DNA of 64,000 nt from CAVSRC01 sp963782045 (GTDB taxonomy: Bacteria > Pseudomonadota > Alphaproteobacteria > Rhizobiales > Kaistiaceae): positions 226,094-290,093 of the forward strand of contig CAWAIR010000013.1 of assembly GCA_963782045.1 (NCBI GenBank), read 5' to 3'. Both the position numbers and the translations under genes were made by a program. Shown here piece by piece: positions 27,067 to 36,216 of this stretch (positions are counted from its first letter, which is position 1; every line of letters begins with the position of its first letter). The notes beneath the pieces are model-generated. The model made no database searches. It saw nothing but the letters and a program-made list of their open reading frames with translations, and was not told the origin of the DNA.

Positions 27067-28287
27067 GTGCCCCTGATCCAGCCCTTTCGCGCGCTGCGCC
27101 CGGCGCCGGCGCGCGCCGCGGAAATCCTTGCCCCGCCCTACGACGTGCTGTCGAGCGAGGAGGCGCGCGCGCGGGCGCAAGGCAAGCCCTGGAGCTTCCT
27201 GCATGTCTCCAAGCCGGAGATCGACCTCGACCCCAAGACCGATCCCTATGACGACGCGGTCTACGAGAAGGCGGCCGACAATTTTCGCCGCATGATCGCT
27301 CAAGGGCTGCTCATCCGCGATCCCTCTGCCTGCTACTACATCTACCGGCTCACCTGGCAGGGCCACGAGCAGACCGGCATCGCCGCGGTCGCCTCGATCG
27401 CCGACTACAACCGCAACCGCATCCGCAAGCACGAGCTGACCACACCGGTGAAGGAGGACGACCGCGTCCGCCAGATCGGGGCCATCGACGCGCAGACCGG
27501 GCCGGTGATGCACGCCTATCCGTCGGCGCCGCAGATCGATTCGCTGATCGCCCGTTCGGCCGAGGGCGCCCCGCTGATCGACGTCACCGCCGACGATGGC
27601 GTCCGCCACCAGCTCTGGATCGTCGACGACGCCAACACCATCGGCACCATCACCCGCGCCTTCGACGCGCTGCCGGCCATCTACATCTGCGACGGCCACC
27701 ATCGCTCCGCCGCCGCCGCTCGCGTCGCCGACATGCGCGGCGAGGCTGACCCCTCGACCCAGCAGTTCCTCTCGGTCATCTTTCCCCATCACGAGATGAC
27801 CATCCTCGATTACAACCGCGTCGTCCGCGACCTGAACGGCATGAGCCCGGCGGAATTCATCAACGCCCTCGGCGAGGCCTATACGGTGACGCCGGCCGAC
27901 GCCGAGGTCCGCCCCGGCTCCGCCGGCGAGGTCGGCATGTTCCTCGACGGCCGCTGGTACCGGCTCGCCATCCGCCCCGGCCTCGTCCCCGCCGACCCGA
28001 TCGGCCGGCTGCCGATATCGCTGCTCACCGCCAACGTCATCGAGCCGCTGCTCGGCATCGCCGACCAGCGCAAGGACAAGCGCATCGATTTCATCGGCGG
28101 CGGCCGCGGCCTTGGCGCGCTCGCCGACCGGGTGAACTCGGGCGAGATGGCGGTCGCCTTCGCGCTCTATCCAACCCAGATGAACGATCTGATGGCGGTC
28201 GCCAACTCCGGCGGCATCATGCCGCCCAAGTCGACCTGGTTCGAACCCAAGCTCGCCGACGGCATGGTCAGCCACGTCCTCGACTGA
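27067..28287 (+). CDS. DUF1015 family protein
   Basis: The 406-residue protein matches DUF1015, whose landmarks are APPYDVLSSEEARA near residue 20, FLHVSKPEID, and IYICDGHHRSAAAARVADM around residue 210, with a conserved Asp-Gly-His-His. The family is often near serine and phosphoserine genes, but its chemistry is not established. The start is a GTG at 27067, close after the divergent cyclase gene. The next gene begins seven bases past this stop. Confidence 0.87.
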   Translation: MPLIQPFRALRPAPARAAEILAPPYDVLSSEEARARAQGKPWSFLHVSKPEIDLDPKTDPYDDAVYEKAADNFRRMIAQGLLIRDPSACYYIYRLTWQGHEQTGIAAVASIADYNRNRIRKHELTTPVKEDDRVRQIGAIDAQTGPVMHAYPSAPQIDSLIARSAEGAPLIDVTADDGVRHQLWIVDDANTIGTITRAFDALPAIYICDGHHRSAAAARVADMRGEADPSTQQFLSVIFPHHEMTILDYNRVVRDLNGMSPAEFINALGEAYTVTPADAEVRPGSAGEVGMFLDGRWYRLAIRPGLVPADPIGRLPISLLTANVIEPLLGIADQRKDKRIDFIGGGRGLGALADRVNSGEMAVAFALYPTQMNDLMAVANSGGIMPPKSTWFEPKLADGMVSHVLD

Positions 28288-28294
28288 GGCCGCG

Positions 28295-28861
28295 ATGGAA
28301 CCCGGCGTCCACATCGTTACATCACGCCTGAAGCTGCGTGACTGGACGCCGGCGGACGCCGGCCCCTTTGCCGCGATCAACCGCGACCCGCGCGTGATGG
28401 AATTCTTCTCCCGTCCGCTCGACCGGGACGAATCCGACGCCTTCCTCGCCCGCAACCAGGCTGACATCGACGCCAACGGCTACGGCCTCTACGCGGTTGA
28501 GGTGAAGGACAACGGCCGCTTCATCGGCTATGTCGGCCTCGCCCGGCCGACATTCCAAGCGCATTTCACGCCGGCCATCGAGATCGGCTGGCGGCTGGCG
28601 CGCGAAGCCTGGGGCGCGGGTTATGCGACGGAGGCGGCGCACGCGGTGGCCGGCCACGCCTTTGGTCCGCTCGGCCTCGACGCACTGGTCTCCTTCACCG
28701 CCGACTGGAACCGGCCCTCGCGCCGGGTGATGGAGAAGATCGGCATGACCCACGATCCGGCCGACGACTTCCTGCACCCGAAGCTGCCGGCCGGGCACAA
28801 GCTGTCGCGCCACGTGCTCTACCGGCTCAAGCGCGAGGACTGGCTGACGGCGCAGCAATAG
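28295..28861 (+). CDS. GNAT-family N-acetyltransferase (RimJ/RimL-like)
   Basis: The 188-residue protein begins with TSRLKLRDWTPADAGPFAAINRD, as RimJ/RimL-type acetyltransferases do, and has IEIGWRLAREAWGAGYATEAAHAV as its acetyl-CoA loop (about residues 90-113) and NRPSRRVMEKIGM near the C-terminus. It would acetylate an alpha amine of a protein or small molecule. The gap to the DUF1015 gene is seven bases, so they are probably co-transcribed. Confidence 0.87.
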   Translation: MEPGVHIVTSRLKLRDWTPADAGPFAAINRDPRVMEFFSRPLDRDESDAFLARNQADIDANGYGLYAVEVKDNGRFIGYVGLARPTFQAHFTPAIEIGWRLAREAWGAGYATEAAHAVAGHAFGPLGLDALVSFTADWNRPSRRVMEKIGMTHDPADDFLHPKLPAGHKLSRHVLYRLKREDWLTAQQ

Positions 28862-28875
28862 TCGCAGCGTGCAGG

Positions 28876-28900
28876 CCGGATAAGGCGCAGCACAATCCGG
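28876..28900. repeat. REP-like intergenic inverted repeat
   Basis: CCGGAT and ATCCGG flank AAGGCGCAGCACA in a short convergent gap. The pattern is that of REP-type palindromes found between genes in many Proteobacteria. Only one copy is visible in this window. Confidence 0.35.
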
Positions 28901-28932
28901 GACAACCCCGACCGCGCTACGCGTGACTCCGC

Positions 28933-30444
28933 CTACTGGTCGAGCGGCAGCACCACCCAGCGCTGGTTGCCGTCCTTGTTCTGCACCGCGAGCAGCACGT
29001 TCTTGCGCCCATCCGCCTTCATCTCGCCGATGACGCGGGTGACGTCGTCGGGCGCCTTCACCGCCTCGTGGGCGATCTCGATGATGGTGTCGCCGGGAAG
29101 CATGCGCTTGTCGGACGCCGGGCTGCCGTCGGCCACCCCGGTGACCACGGCGCCGCCGGTGACCGTGTCGGCGATGCCGTACTGGCTGCGCGTATCGGGC
29201 GAAAGGTCGGCAAGGGTGAGGCCCAGCGGCCCGGTCGAGACCATCGGCGTCGGCTCCGGGGTCGGAGCCGGAGACTGCGTCGGCGCGTCGCCGGAGGCGG
29301 CGGCTGGCGCCTTGGCATCGGCGGCGGCGACCTTGTCGGCCTCCTCGAGCCGGCCGAGAGTGACGGTGAAGTCCTCTTCCTTGCCGTTGCGCAGCACGTG
29401 CACGGTGACCTGCTTGCCGACCGGCTTCTCCGCGACGATGCGTGGCAGGTCGTGCATGGAATCGATCGCCTCGCCGTCGAAGGAGAGGATCACGTCACCG
29501 GCCTGGATGCCGCCCTCGGCCGCCGGACCCTTGGCGTCGACGCCGGCGACCAGCGCACCGCGCGGCGGCCCGGCCATCGACAGGCCCTGCGCCACGTCCT
29601 GGGTCACCTGCTGGATACGCACACCGAGCCAGCCGCGCCGCGTCTCGCCGTACTGGCGCAACTGGTCGACGACCCCGATGGCGATCTCCGAGGGCACGGC
29701 AAAGCCGATGCCGATCGAACCACCGGTCGGCGAGATGATCGCCGTGTTGATGCCGATGACCTCGCCGTCCATGTCGAACAGCGGCCCACCTGAGTTGCCG
29801 CGGTTGATGGAGGCATCGGTCTGGATGAAGTTGTCGTAGGGGCCGGAATTGATGTCGCGGTTGCGCGCCGAGACGATGCCGAGCGTCACCGTGCCGCCGA
29901 GGCCGAACGGGTTGCCGACTGCCATCACCCAGTCGCCGACCCTCATCTTGCCGGAATCGCCGAACTTGACCGAGGTCAGCGGCTTGTCCGCCTTGACCTT
30001 GAGCAGCGCCAGGTCGGTCTTGTCGTCGTGGCCGACGAGGGTGGCGGTCAGCTTGGTGCCGTCGTTGAAGTTGGCAGTGATCTCATCCGCCCCCTCGATG
30101 ACGTGGTTGTTGGTGACGATCAGCCCGGACGGGTCGATGACGAAGCCGGACCCCAGCGACTGGACCCGGTGGGGAACGTTGTCGCCGCTGTTGTCGCCGT
30201 TGAACTCGTCAAAGAACTGCTGGAAGGGCGAGCCCTGGGGCAGTTTCGGCCCCGGCACCGCGTCGCTGGTGCCGCCCACCGTCTGCGACGTCGAGATGTT
30301 GACCACCGCGTCGAGCAGCGGCTGAGCGACGTCGGCAACCGATTCCGGACCGCGCGCCAGCGCCGGCACCGACAGCGATACGGCGACCATACCGACGGCC
30401 ACCGCGGCGGCCAGCCGACCCAACCCACGTGACACGGTTGCCAT
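28933..30444 (-). CDS. degP: DegP/HtrA-family serine endoprotease with two PDZ domains
   Basis: The 503-residue periplasmic protease has a signal peptide (residues 1-31), the catalytic triad in TNNHVI (His), DLALLK (Asp) and NRGNSGGPLF (Ser), and two PDZ domains (about residues 270-360 and 390-500). It degrades misfolded envelope proteins. I start it at ATG 30444, behind CAGGAGGTGGG. A Pro/Ala/Thr-rich linker separates the PDZ domains (PAPTPEPTP). It is downstream of hflK-hflC, separated by 151 bases without the small DUF2065 gene that I would expect between them in Rhizobiales. Confidence 0.95.
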   Translation of the reverse strand: MATVSRGLGRLAAAVAVGMVAVSLSVPALARGPESVADVAQPLLDAVVNISTSQTVGGTSDAVPGPKLPQGSPFQQFFDEFNGDNSGDNVPHRVQSLGSGFVIDPSGLIVTNNHVIEGADEITANFNDGTKLTATLVGHDDKTDLALLKVKADKPLTSVKFGDSGKMRVGDWVMAVGNPFGLGGTVTLGIVSARNRDINSGPYDNFIQTDASINRGNSGGPLFDMDGEVIGINTAIISPTGGSIGIGFAVPSEIAIGVVDQLRQYGETRRGWLGVRIQQVTQDVAQGLSMAGPPRGALVAGVDAKGPAAEGGIQAGDVILSFDGEAIDSMHDLPRIVAEKPVGKQVTVHVLRNGKEEDFTVTLGRLEEADKVAAADAKAPAAASGDAPTQSPAPTPEPTPMVSTGPLGLTLADLSPDTRSQYGIADTVTGGAVVTGVADGSPASDKRMLPGDTIIEIAHEAVKAPDDVTRVIGEMKADGRKNVLLAVQNKDGNQRWVVLPLDQ

Positions 30445-30595
30445 GGGTCCCACCTCCTGAAAGGCCACCGGACACCGTCCGGCGTCCCCGCACCGGATCA
30501 ACCCGTGGCCACTATGCCTGACCAATCATGCGCGAAATAGGGCCGAAAGGCGACAGGCTTGCGGCCGCCTTCCGACACGAATACGTGACGCCGGC

Positions 30596-31612
30596 CTACT
30601 GACCCGACGCGGCCGGGGCTTGCGCCGCGGGAGCTTGTGCCGCGGGAACTTGTGCCGCCGGGGCCCGGGCAGCCGGAGACTGAGGCGCCGAAGGCGGCGT
30701 TGCCGGCGGAGCTCCGCTCGGCGTGCCGGCCGAATTGCCGAAATACTTGAAGAACTCGGAATTCGGTGACAGCACCATCCGCGTGTCGGAGGACTTCAGG
30801 CCCGCCTGATAGGCCTGCATCGAGCGGTAGAAATCGAAGAATTCCGGGTCCTTGCTGAAGGCCTTGGCGTAGATCTCGTTGATCTTGGCCTCGCCCTCGC
30901 CACGCAACCGCTCCGATTCGCCGTTGGCATCGGCGACGATCACCGTCGCCTGGCGGTCGGCCTCGGCGCGGATGCGCCGTGCCGCCTGCTCGCCTTGGGC
31001 GCGGATCTCGGTCGCCTGGCGCTGGCGCTCGGTCTGCATGCGCTGGTAGATCGCCTGGCTGTTGGCCTCGGGCAGATCGGCGCTGCGGATCTTGACGTCG
31101 ATCATCTGGATGCCGAGCCCCTGCGTCTCATTGCCCACCTGCTGGGTGATCCTGGACATGAGCTGGGCGCGGTCGTCGCGCACCAACTGAATGAAGCTGG
31201 CGTCGCCGAGCACCCGCCGGATGGCCGAATTGAGGATCACCGCCAGGCGCGACTGGGCAACCTGGACGGTGCCCACCGACTGGAAGAACTTCAGCGGGTC
31301 GACGATCTTGTAGCGGCCGAAGGCATCGACCACCAGCCGCTTCTGGTCGGAGGCGATGATCTCCAGCGGCGGCGAATCGAGGTTGAGGATGCGCTTGTCG
31401 AAGTACTCGACGTTGTCGACCAGCGGCAGCCGCCAATAGAGGCCGGGCTTTTCGACGGCGCGAGTCGGAAGGCCGATCGGCGACACCACCTCGCCGAAGC
31501 GCAACACCAGCGCCTGTTGCGTCGGATCGACGATGAAGATGCTGAGATAGAGCACGAACGCGATGACCGCCAGGATGACGAGGCCGAGGCCTCCGAAGAT
31601 GCCGCGCCGCAT
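30596..31612 (-). CDS. hflC: HflC, stomatin/prohibitin-family regulator of FtsH
   Basis: HflC forms a membrane complex with HflK around the FtsH protease. The 338-residue protein has an N-terminal transmembrane helix (residues 8-27), then the SPFH domain (FIVDPTQQALVLRFGEV near residue 30, RRVLGDASFIQLVRDDR near 135) and a C-terminal helix rich in Ala, Glu and Arg. The last 40 residues are an Ala/Pro-rich tail with PAAQ repeated, not found in typical HflC. The start overlaps the hflK stop (TAATG). Confidence 0.95.
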   Translation of the reverse strand: MRRGIFGGLGLVILAVIAFVLYLSIFIVDPTQQALVLRFGEVVSPIGLPTRAVEKPGLYWRLPLVDNVEYFDKRILNLDSPPLEIIASDQKRLVVDAFGRYKIVDPLKFFQSVGTVQVAQSRLAVILNSAIRRVLGDASFIQLVRDDRAQLMSRITQQVGNETQGLGIQMIDVKIRSADLPEANSQAIYQRMQTERQRQATEIRAQGEQAARRIRAEADRQATVIVADANGESERLRGEGEAKINEIYAKAFSKDPEFFDFYRSMQAYQAGLKSSDTRMVLSPNSEFFKYFGNSAGTPSGAPPATPPSAPQSPAARAPAAQVPAAQAPAAQAPAASGQ

Positions 31613-32793
31613 TACTGGCCTCCCCCGGCCGAGCCGGAACTGGTAGTGGAGCCCGAATTGGAGGTGGAACCGGCGGCGGGCCTCTTGGTCAGCGCGTCGA
31701 GCGGCAGGTACGGCACCACGCCGCTGCCGCCGTTCTTCTCGTCGATGATGACCTTGTCCATGTTGCCGAAGACCGACTCCAGGGTGTCGAGATACATGCG
31801 CTTGCGGGTCACATCGGGCGCCGTCAGGTAGCTCTGGTAGACTTGGTCGAAACGCTGCGCCTTGCCGGTCGCCTCGGCGATGATGCGGTCGCGATAGGCG
31901 CTGGCCGCGTTGGTGATCTGGGCGGCCTGGCCGCGCGCCTCCGGCACCACCTTGTTGGCGTAGGTCTGCGCCTCGTTCTGGGCGCGCTCGGCATCGGCGC
32001 GCGCCGCCTGGACGTCGCGGAAGGAGGCGATGACCTCGGACGGCGGATCGACCTTGAGCATTTGCACCTGCGTGATGAGGACACCGGCGTGGAACTCGTC
32101 CATGGTTTGCTGGATGAGCTTCTGCACGTCGCTTTCAGTGATCTGCCGCGCCTGGGTGAGCAGCGCCTCGACCACCGAGCGGCCGACCACCTCGCGCATG
32201 GCGCTTTCGGCCACCGACTTCACGGTGCCGTCCGGGTCTTCCATGTTGAACAGGTAGTCGGCGGCGTTGTTGATGACCCAGAAAACCGAGAAGTTGATGT
32301 CGACGATGTTCTCGTCGCCGGTCAGCATCAGGCTTTCGCCGGGGATGTCGCGACCGACGGCGCCCGGATTGCGGTCGTCCGACGTGGTGCCGACGGTGAC
32401 CTTGTTCACGCGCGTCACCTTGGGCGTGTAGACCGTCTCGATCGGATAGGGCAGCCGCCAGTTGAGGCCCGGCGTCGCGTTGCGCTCGAAGGCGCCGAAA
32501 CGGAGCACCACGCCCTCTTCGTCCGGCTGCACGCGGAAGGTGAAGAAGTAGTAGCCGGCGAGCGCCACCACCACCGCCAGAATGGCGATGAGCGTGAGCG
32601 GATGCATCTTGCCGCCACCGCCGCCGCCACCGGGCAGCACGCGCCTCAGCCGGTCCTGGCCGCGGCGCAGGAGTTCTTCAAGATCGGGCGGGGTCGAGCC
32701 GCCGCCACCGCCTCCGGAATTTCGCGGGCCCTGGCCCCACGGACCGCCGTTGCCCTTCCAGCCACCGCCGCCACTCTGATTGTCCCAGGGCAT
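31612..32793 (-). CDS. hflK: HflK, stomatin/prohibitin-family regulator of FtsH
   Basis: The 393-residue protein opens with a Gly/Asn/Pro-rich stretch (WDNQSGGGGWKGNGGPWG), has a single transmembrane helix near residues 75-95, and then an SPFH domain with VLRFGAFERNATPGLNWRLP and the HflK-specific VWNRP-free, DGTVKSVAESAMREVVG region. It stops in the TAATG shared with hflC, so the two are translated together. The Gly-rich N-terminus is usual for HflK. Confidence 0.95.
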   Translation of the reverse strand: MPWDNQSGGGGWKGNGGPWGQGPRNSGGGGGGSTPPDLEELLRRGQDRLRRVLPGGGGGGGKMHPLTLIAILAVVVALAGYYFFTFRVQPDEEGVVLRFGAFERNATPGLNWRLPYPIETVYTPKVTRVNKVTVGTTSDDRNPGAVGRDIPGESLMLTGDENIVDINFSVFWVINNAADYLFNMEDPDGTVKSVAESAMREVVGRSVVEALLTQARQITESDVQKLIQQTMDEFHAGVLITQVQMLKVDPPSEVIASFRDVQAARADAERAQNEAQTYANKVVPEARGQAAQITNAASAYRDRIIAEATGKAQRFDQVYQSYLTAPDVTRKRMYLDTLESVFGNMDKVIIDEKNGGSGVVPYLPLDALTKRPAAGSTSNSGSTTSSGSAGGGQ

Positions 32794-32961
32794 TGCGCTC
32801 CCTTCGAAAGACCTGAACCGACGGACACCGCGCCGCGCGAGCCGCTTCGGAAATTGGCCCGGCTTATAAGCGTGTTACCGCGTCATTTCAACGCGATGCG
32901 CCACACCGCCTGGGCCCCAGCCAGCGGCGCCGCTGACAGGTGGGGCCTGGCGACGGCCAAG

Positions 32962-33483
32962 TCAACCGCTGTTGGTGCGTCCGATCCGCTCGTAGACGGC
33001 GAATACCGTAGCCGCGCTGTCCTTCTCGCCCGCCGGCACGGCCTCGCGTGAGATCGCACGCCACGCGGCCGGATCGATCCGCGGAAAGCGGGTGCCACCG
33101 GCCGGTTCGGCCTCCACATGGGTGATGTAGAGACGGTCCGCCCGGCCGATCGCGGCGGCATAGATCTCGCCGCCGCCGATCACCATGATCTCGTCCGCCC
33201 CGCTCGCTGCGGCCACCTCCCCGGCCCGCCTGAAGGCCGCATCGAGGCCGGCGGCGACGAGCGCGCCCTCGGGCTCATAGTCCCTCTGCCGGGTAACCAC
33301 GATGTTGGTCCGGCCGGGGAGCGGCTTGCCGAAGGTCTCGAAGGTCTTGCGCCCGACCACAACCGGCTTGCCCATGGTCAGCGCCTTGAACCGTCTCATG
33401 TCGGTCGAAAGCCGCCACGGCATGCCGCTGCCGTCGCCGATGACGCCGTTGGCGGCGACCGCCGCGATCAGCGCGATCCTCAT
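32962..33483 (-). CDS. folA: Dihydrofolate reductase
   Basis: FolA reduces dihydrofolate with NADPH. The 173-residue enzyme has IAAVAANGVIGDGSGMPW at the N-terminus (Trp of the active site), DMRRFKALTMGKPVVVGRKTF (about residues 28-48, read in parts) and EIMVIGGGEIYAAAI near 110. The ATG at 33483 overlaps the stop of the acetyltransferase gene upstream (TGA at 33480-33482). The order thyA, acetyltransferase, folA is a known cluster. Confidence 0.96.
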   Translation of the reverse strand: MRIALIAAVAANGVIGDGSGMPWRLSTDMRRFKALTMGKPVVVGRKTFETFGKPLPGRTNIVVTRQRDYEPEGALVAAGLDAAFRRAGEVAAASGADEIMVIGGGEIYAAAIGRADRLYITHVEAEPAGGTRFPRIDPAAWRAISREAVPAGEKDSAATVFAVYERIGRTNSG

Positions 33484-33968
33484 GGCGCGTCCCCGGCGGC
33501 GAGCGCCGTCAGCGCGTCCCCCTCGACCCGGCACATGGTCCACGCGTCCATGAGGACGGCGCCCTGGGCGCGGTAGAAGGCGATCGCCGGTTCATTCCAG
33601 TCGAGCACAGCCCACTCGAAGCGGCCGAGCCCCTCCTCGACGCAGCGCCGCGCCAGCCGGCGAAGCAACGCCCGCCCTGCCCCCGCCCGTCGCGCCTGCG
33701 GTCGCACGAACAGGTCCTCCAGCCAGATGCCGTGACGGCCGCGGAAGGTGGAGAAGGTGTAGAACCACAGGGCGAAGCCGACGACGACGCCGTCCACCTC
33801 GGCGAGGTCGCAGAACACCCGCGGGGTCGGCGCAAACAGCGCCGCCGCCATGTCCGCCGCGGTCGCTTCCATGGCCTGTTCGAGCTTTTCGTAGCGCGCC
33901 AGCGCGGCGATCAGCGCGACGATCACCGCTTCGTCGCCCGGGCGCGCCGATCTGAGGGTGAGGGTCAC
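33480..33968 (-). CDS. GNAT-family N-acetyltransferase between thyA and folA
   Basis: This 162-residue protein has the acetyl-CoA loop LFVRPQARRAGAGRALLRRLA (read in two parts, around residues 88-108) and a C-terminal LDWNEPAIAFYRAQGA, as in diamine-acetyltransferase-like GNAT proteins. It starts at GTG 33968, which overlaps the thyA stop by four bases, and its stop overlaps the folA start, so the three are a coupled unit. Its substrate is unknown. Confidence 0.88.
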   Translation of the reverse strand: MTLTLRSARPGDEAVIVALIAALARYEKLEQAMEATAADMAAALFAPTPRVFCDLAEVDGVVVGFALWFYTFSTFRGRHGIWLEDLFVRPQARRAGAGRALLRRLARRCVEEGLGRFEWAVLDWNEPAIAFYRAQGAVLMDAWTMCRVEGDALTALAAGDAP

Positions 33969-34759
33969 ACCGACACGGCCGCCTTGATGTGCGGATGCGG
34001 GTCGTAGCCGGTCACCGCCACATCGTCGTAGACGAAATCGAACAGCGAGCGGACTTCCGGGTTGAGGGTGAGACGCGGCAGCGGCCGCGGCTCGCGGCCG
34101 AGCTGGAGGCGCGCCTGCTCGACGTGATTGAGATAGAGGTGGGCGTCGCCGAAGGTGTGGACGAAATCGCCGGGCTTCAGCCCGCTCACCTGCGCCACCA
34201 TCATGGTCAGGAGCGCATAGGAGGCGATGTTGAAGGGCACGCCGATGAAGATGTCGGCCGAGCGCTGGTAGAGCTGGCAGGAGAGCCTGCCGTCGGCGAC
34301 GTAGAACTGGAACAGGCAGTGGCAGGGCGGCAGCGCCATCTCGCCGATCTCGCCCGGGTTCCACGCCGTGACCATCAGCCGGCGTGAATTAGGATTTGAA
34401 CGGATTTCGCCAACCACCTGACGAAGCTGATCTATCGTGCCTCCGTCCGGCTTCTGCCAAGAGCGCCACTGCGCCCCGTAGATCGGCCCGAGGTCGCCGT
34501 TCTCGTCTGCCCATTCGTCCCAGATGGAGACGCCGTTCTGCTTGAGATAGGCGGTGTTGGTGTCGCCGGCGATGAACCAGAGGAGCTCGTGGATCACCGA
34601 TTTCAGGTGGATCTTCTTGGTGGTCACCAGCGGGAAGCCGTCGGCCAGGTCGAAGCGCATCTGATGGCCGAACACCGAGAGGGTGCCGGTGCCGGTGCGG
34701 TCGGTCTTGCGGACGCCGGTGTCGAGCACCTGGCGCATCAGGTCGAGGTATTGGCGCAT
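33965..34759 (-). CDS. thyA: Thymidylate synthase
   Basis: ThyA makes dTMP from dUMP with methylene-tetrahydrofolate, giving dihydrofolate that FolA recycles. The 264-residue enzyme has DRTGTGTLSVFGHQMRF near the start, the catalytic Cys in ALPPCHCLFQFYV (about residue 145), and RSADIFIGVPFNIASYALL near residue 167. It is the first gene of thyA-GNAT-folA; folate and dTMP synthesis are thus coupled. Confidence 0.97.
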   Translation of the reverse strand: MRQYLDLMRQVLDTGVRKTDRTGTGTLSVFGHQMRFDLADGFPLVTTKKIHLKSVIHELLWFIAGDTNTAYLKQNGVSIWDEWADENGDLGPIYGAQWRSWQKPDGGTIDQLRQVVGEIRSNPNSRRLMVTAWNPGEIGEMALPPCHCLFQFYVADGRLSCQLYQRSADIFIGVPFNIASYALLTMMVAQVSGLKPGDFVHTFGDAHLYLNHVEQARLQLGREPRPLPRLTLNPEVRSLFDFVYDDVAVTGYDPHPHIKAAVSV

Positions 34760-34808
34760 GGCGTGATCCTAACGCGATTCTAGGCCGCAGCGTAGGCGCC
34801 GCCAGCCC

Positions 34809-36011
34809 CTATTCGGCCGCTTCGGCCGCCGGCTCGCGGCCGTTGAGGGTCACCAGGCTGAGCAGGAAGGCGGTCAGCGCGCAGCCGAAGATGGCGCTCG
34901 CCATCGGCAGAACCGTGCCGTTCGAGATAGCGCCGGTGATGCTGACCACGATCATGCCGACGATGAGCTGGAGCGTGCCGAGCAGTGCCGAGGCGGAGCC
35001 CGCCCGCGGTCCGTGTTGTTCGAGCGCCAGCACCGCCGTCGACGGCCCGAGCGGCCCCATCGCGCCGAACGTCAGGAACAGCATCACGATCAACGCATAG
35101 ACGTTGTCGAGGCCGGCGAGGGTGGCCACGAACAGCAGCCCGGCCGCCGCCAGATAGAGGGTGACGCAGCCCCGCACCACCCGCCTGAGGCCGAACAGCC
35201 GCGCCAGCCGGCCGGTGGACTGGGCCATGCCGATGAGGGCGATGGCGTTGATGGCGAAGGCGAAGCTGAACTGGGTCGGGCTCAGGCCGAAATGGTCGAT
35301 ATAGACGAAGGACGAGCCGGCCAGGAACGAGAACAGGCCGGCCATGCCGAAACCGCCGATGAGGACGATGCCGACGAAGGTGCGGTCGCGGGCCATCGTG
35401 ACATAGCCACGCACGACGCTGACCGGGTCCATCGCTATCCGCTTCTCCGGTGGCCGCGTTTCATCGAGCGCGAAGTAGGTGATGACGATGCCGAGGATGC
35501 CGACCAGCGAGACCAGGTCGAAGATCGCCCGCCAGCTCGCCAGCGCGATGACGGCGCTACCGAACAGCGGCGCCAGGATCGGCGCGGCGCTGAACACCAG
35601 CATGATCAGCGCCATCAGCCGCGCGGCGTCCGGGCCGATATAGAGATCGCGCACGATGGCCCGCGGAATGGTCATGCCCGCGCAGGCGCCCACGCCCTGG
35701 ACGAAGCGGGTCGCAATCAGCCATTCGATCGACGGCGCCAGGCTGCAGCCGATGGCGCCGATGACGTAGAGCACCATGCCGAAATAGAGCGGCGCCCGCC
35801 GTCCGACGCTGTCAGAGATCGGCCCGTAGATGATCTGGCCGAACGCCACGGCGACGAAGAAGGCGACCAGCGTGCCCTGCGCGGCCGCATCGGACGTCCT
35901 GAACTCGGCCGTGATCGAGGGCAGCGCCGGCAGATACATGTCGATGGCGAAGGGCCCCACGGCCGACAGCAGGCCCAGCACGATCGCGTTGCGCGCCAGG
36001 CTTCGGTTCAT
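34809..36011 (-). CDS. Bcr/CflA-family MFS drug efflux transporter
   Basis: The 400-residue protein has about 12 transmembrane helices. FAIDMYLPALPSI (residues 22-34) and RFVQGVGACAGMTIPRAIVRDL are landmarks of the Bcr/CflA branch of MFS drug/H+ antiporters, and the DSVGRRAP loop follows helix 2. It would export antibiotics or metabolites. The ATG at 36011 begins the first helix; the longer upstream frame lacks conserved sequence. Confidence 0.91.
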   Translation of the reverse strand: MNRSLARNAIVLGLLSAVGPFAIDMYLPALPSITAEFRTSDAAAQGTLVAFFVAVAFGQIIYGPISDSVGRRAPLYFGMVLYVIGAIGCSLAPSIEWLIATRFVQGVGACAGMTIPRAIVRDLYIGPDAARLMALIMLVFSAAPILAPLFGSAVIALASWRAIFDLVSLVGILGIVITYFALDETRPPEKRIAMDPVSVVRGYVTMARDRTFVGIVLIGGFGMAGLFSFLAGSSFVYIDHFGLSPTQFSFAFAINAIALIGMAQSTGRLARLFGLRRVVRGCVTLYLAAAGLLFVATLAGLDNVYALIVMLFLTFGAMGPLGPSTAVLALEQHGPRAGSASALLGTLQLIVGMIVVSITGAISNGTVLPMASAIFGCALTAFLLSLVTLNGREPAAEAAE

Positions 36012-36181
36012 GGCATGGACTTTCGGGAAGCGGCAGGCGACCGGCCGCACCGGCAATTGTGGCAACCTAACGTGCCTCAGAGTGGCACGCAACGGACCGG
36101 TTCCGCCCCCCTGCCCGGCGGCGATTTGGGTGGCCGCCGGCCCGGTTCCCTCCGCCAGGACGGCTGCTTGCCTCGGCAGCC

Positions 36182-36210
36182 TTTTCAGGCAGCGAGGAAA
36201 TCCCTATATT
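36182..36210 (+). promoter_or_regulatory. Sigma-70-type promoter of ssrA
   Basis: TTTTCA at 36182-36187 and TATATT at 36205-36210 are 17 bases apart, which would start transcription at about 36217. The spacing is exact and the hexamers match the consensus at four and five positions. It stands just in front of the permuted tmRNA. Confidence 0.55.
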
Positions 36211-36216
36211 CCGCGG

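Noticed and set aside
30445..30595. Missing DUF2065 gene or heat-shock promoter between hflC and degP
   Set aside because: No open frame fits DUF2065. A CCCTATTTCG string resembles a sigma-32 -10, but I found no matching -35 at the right distance.
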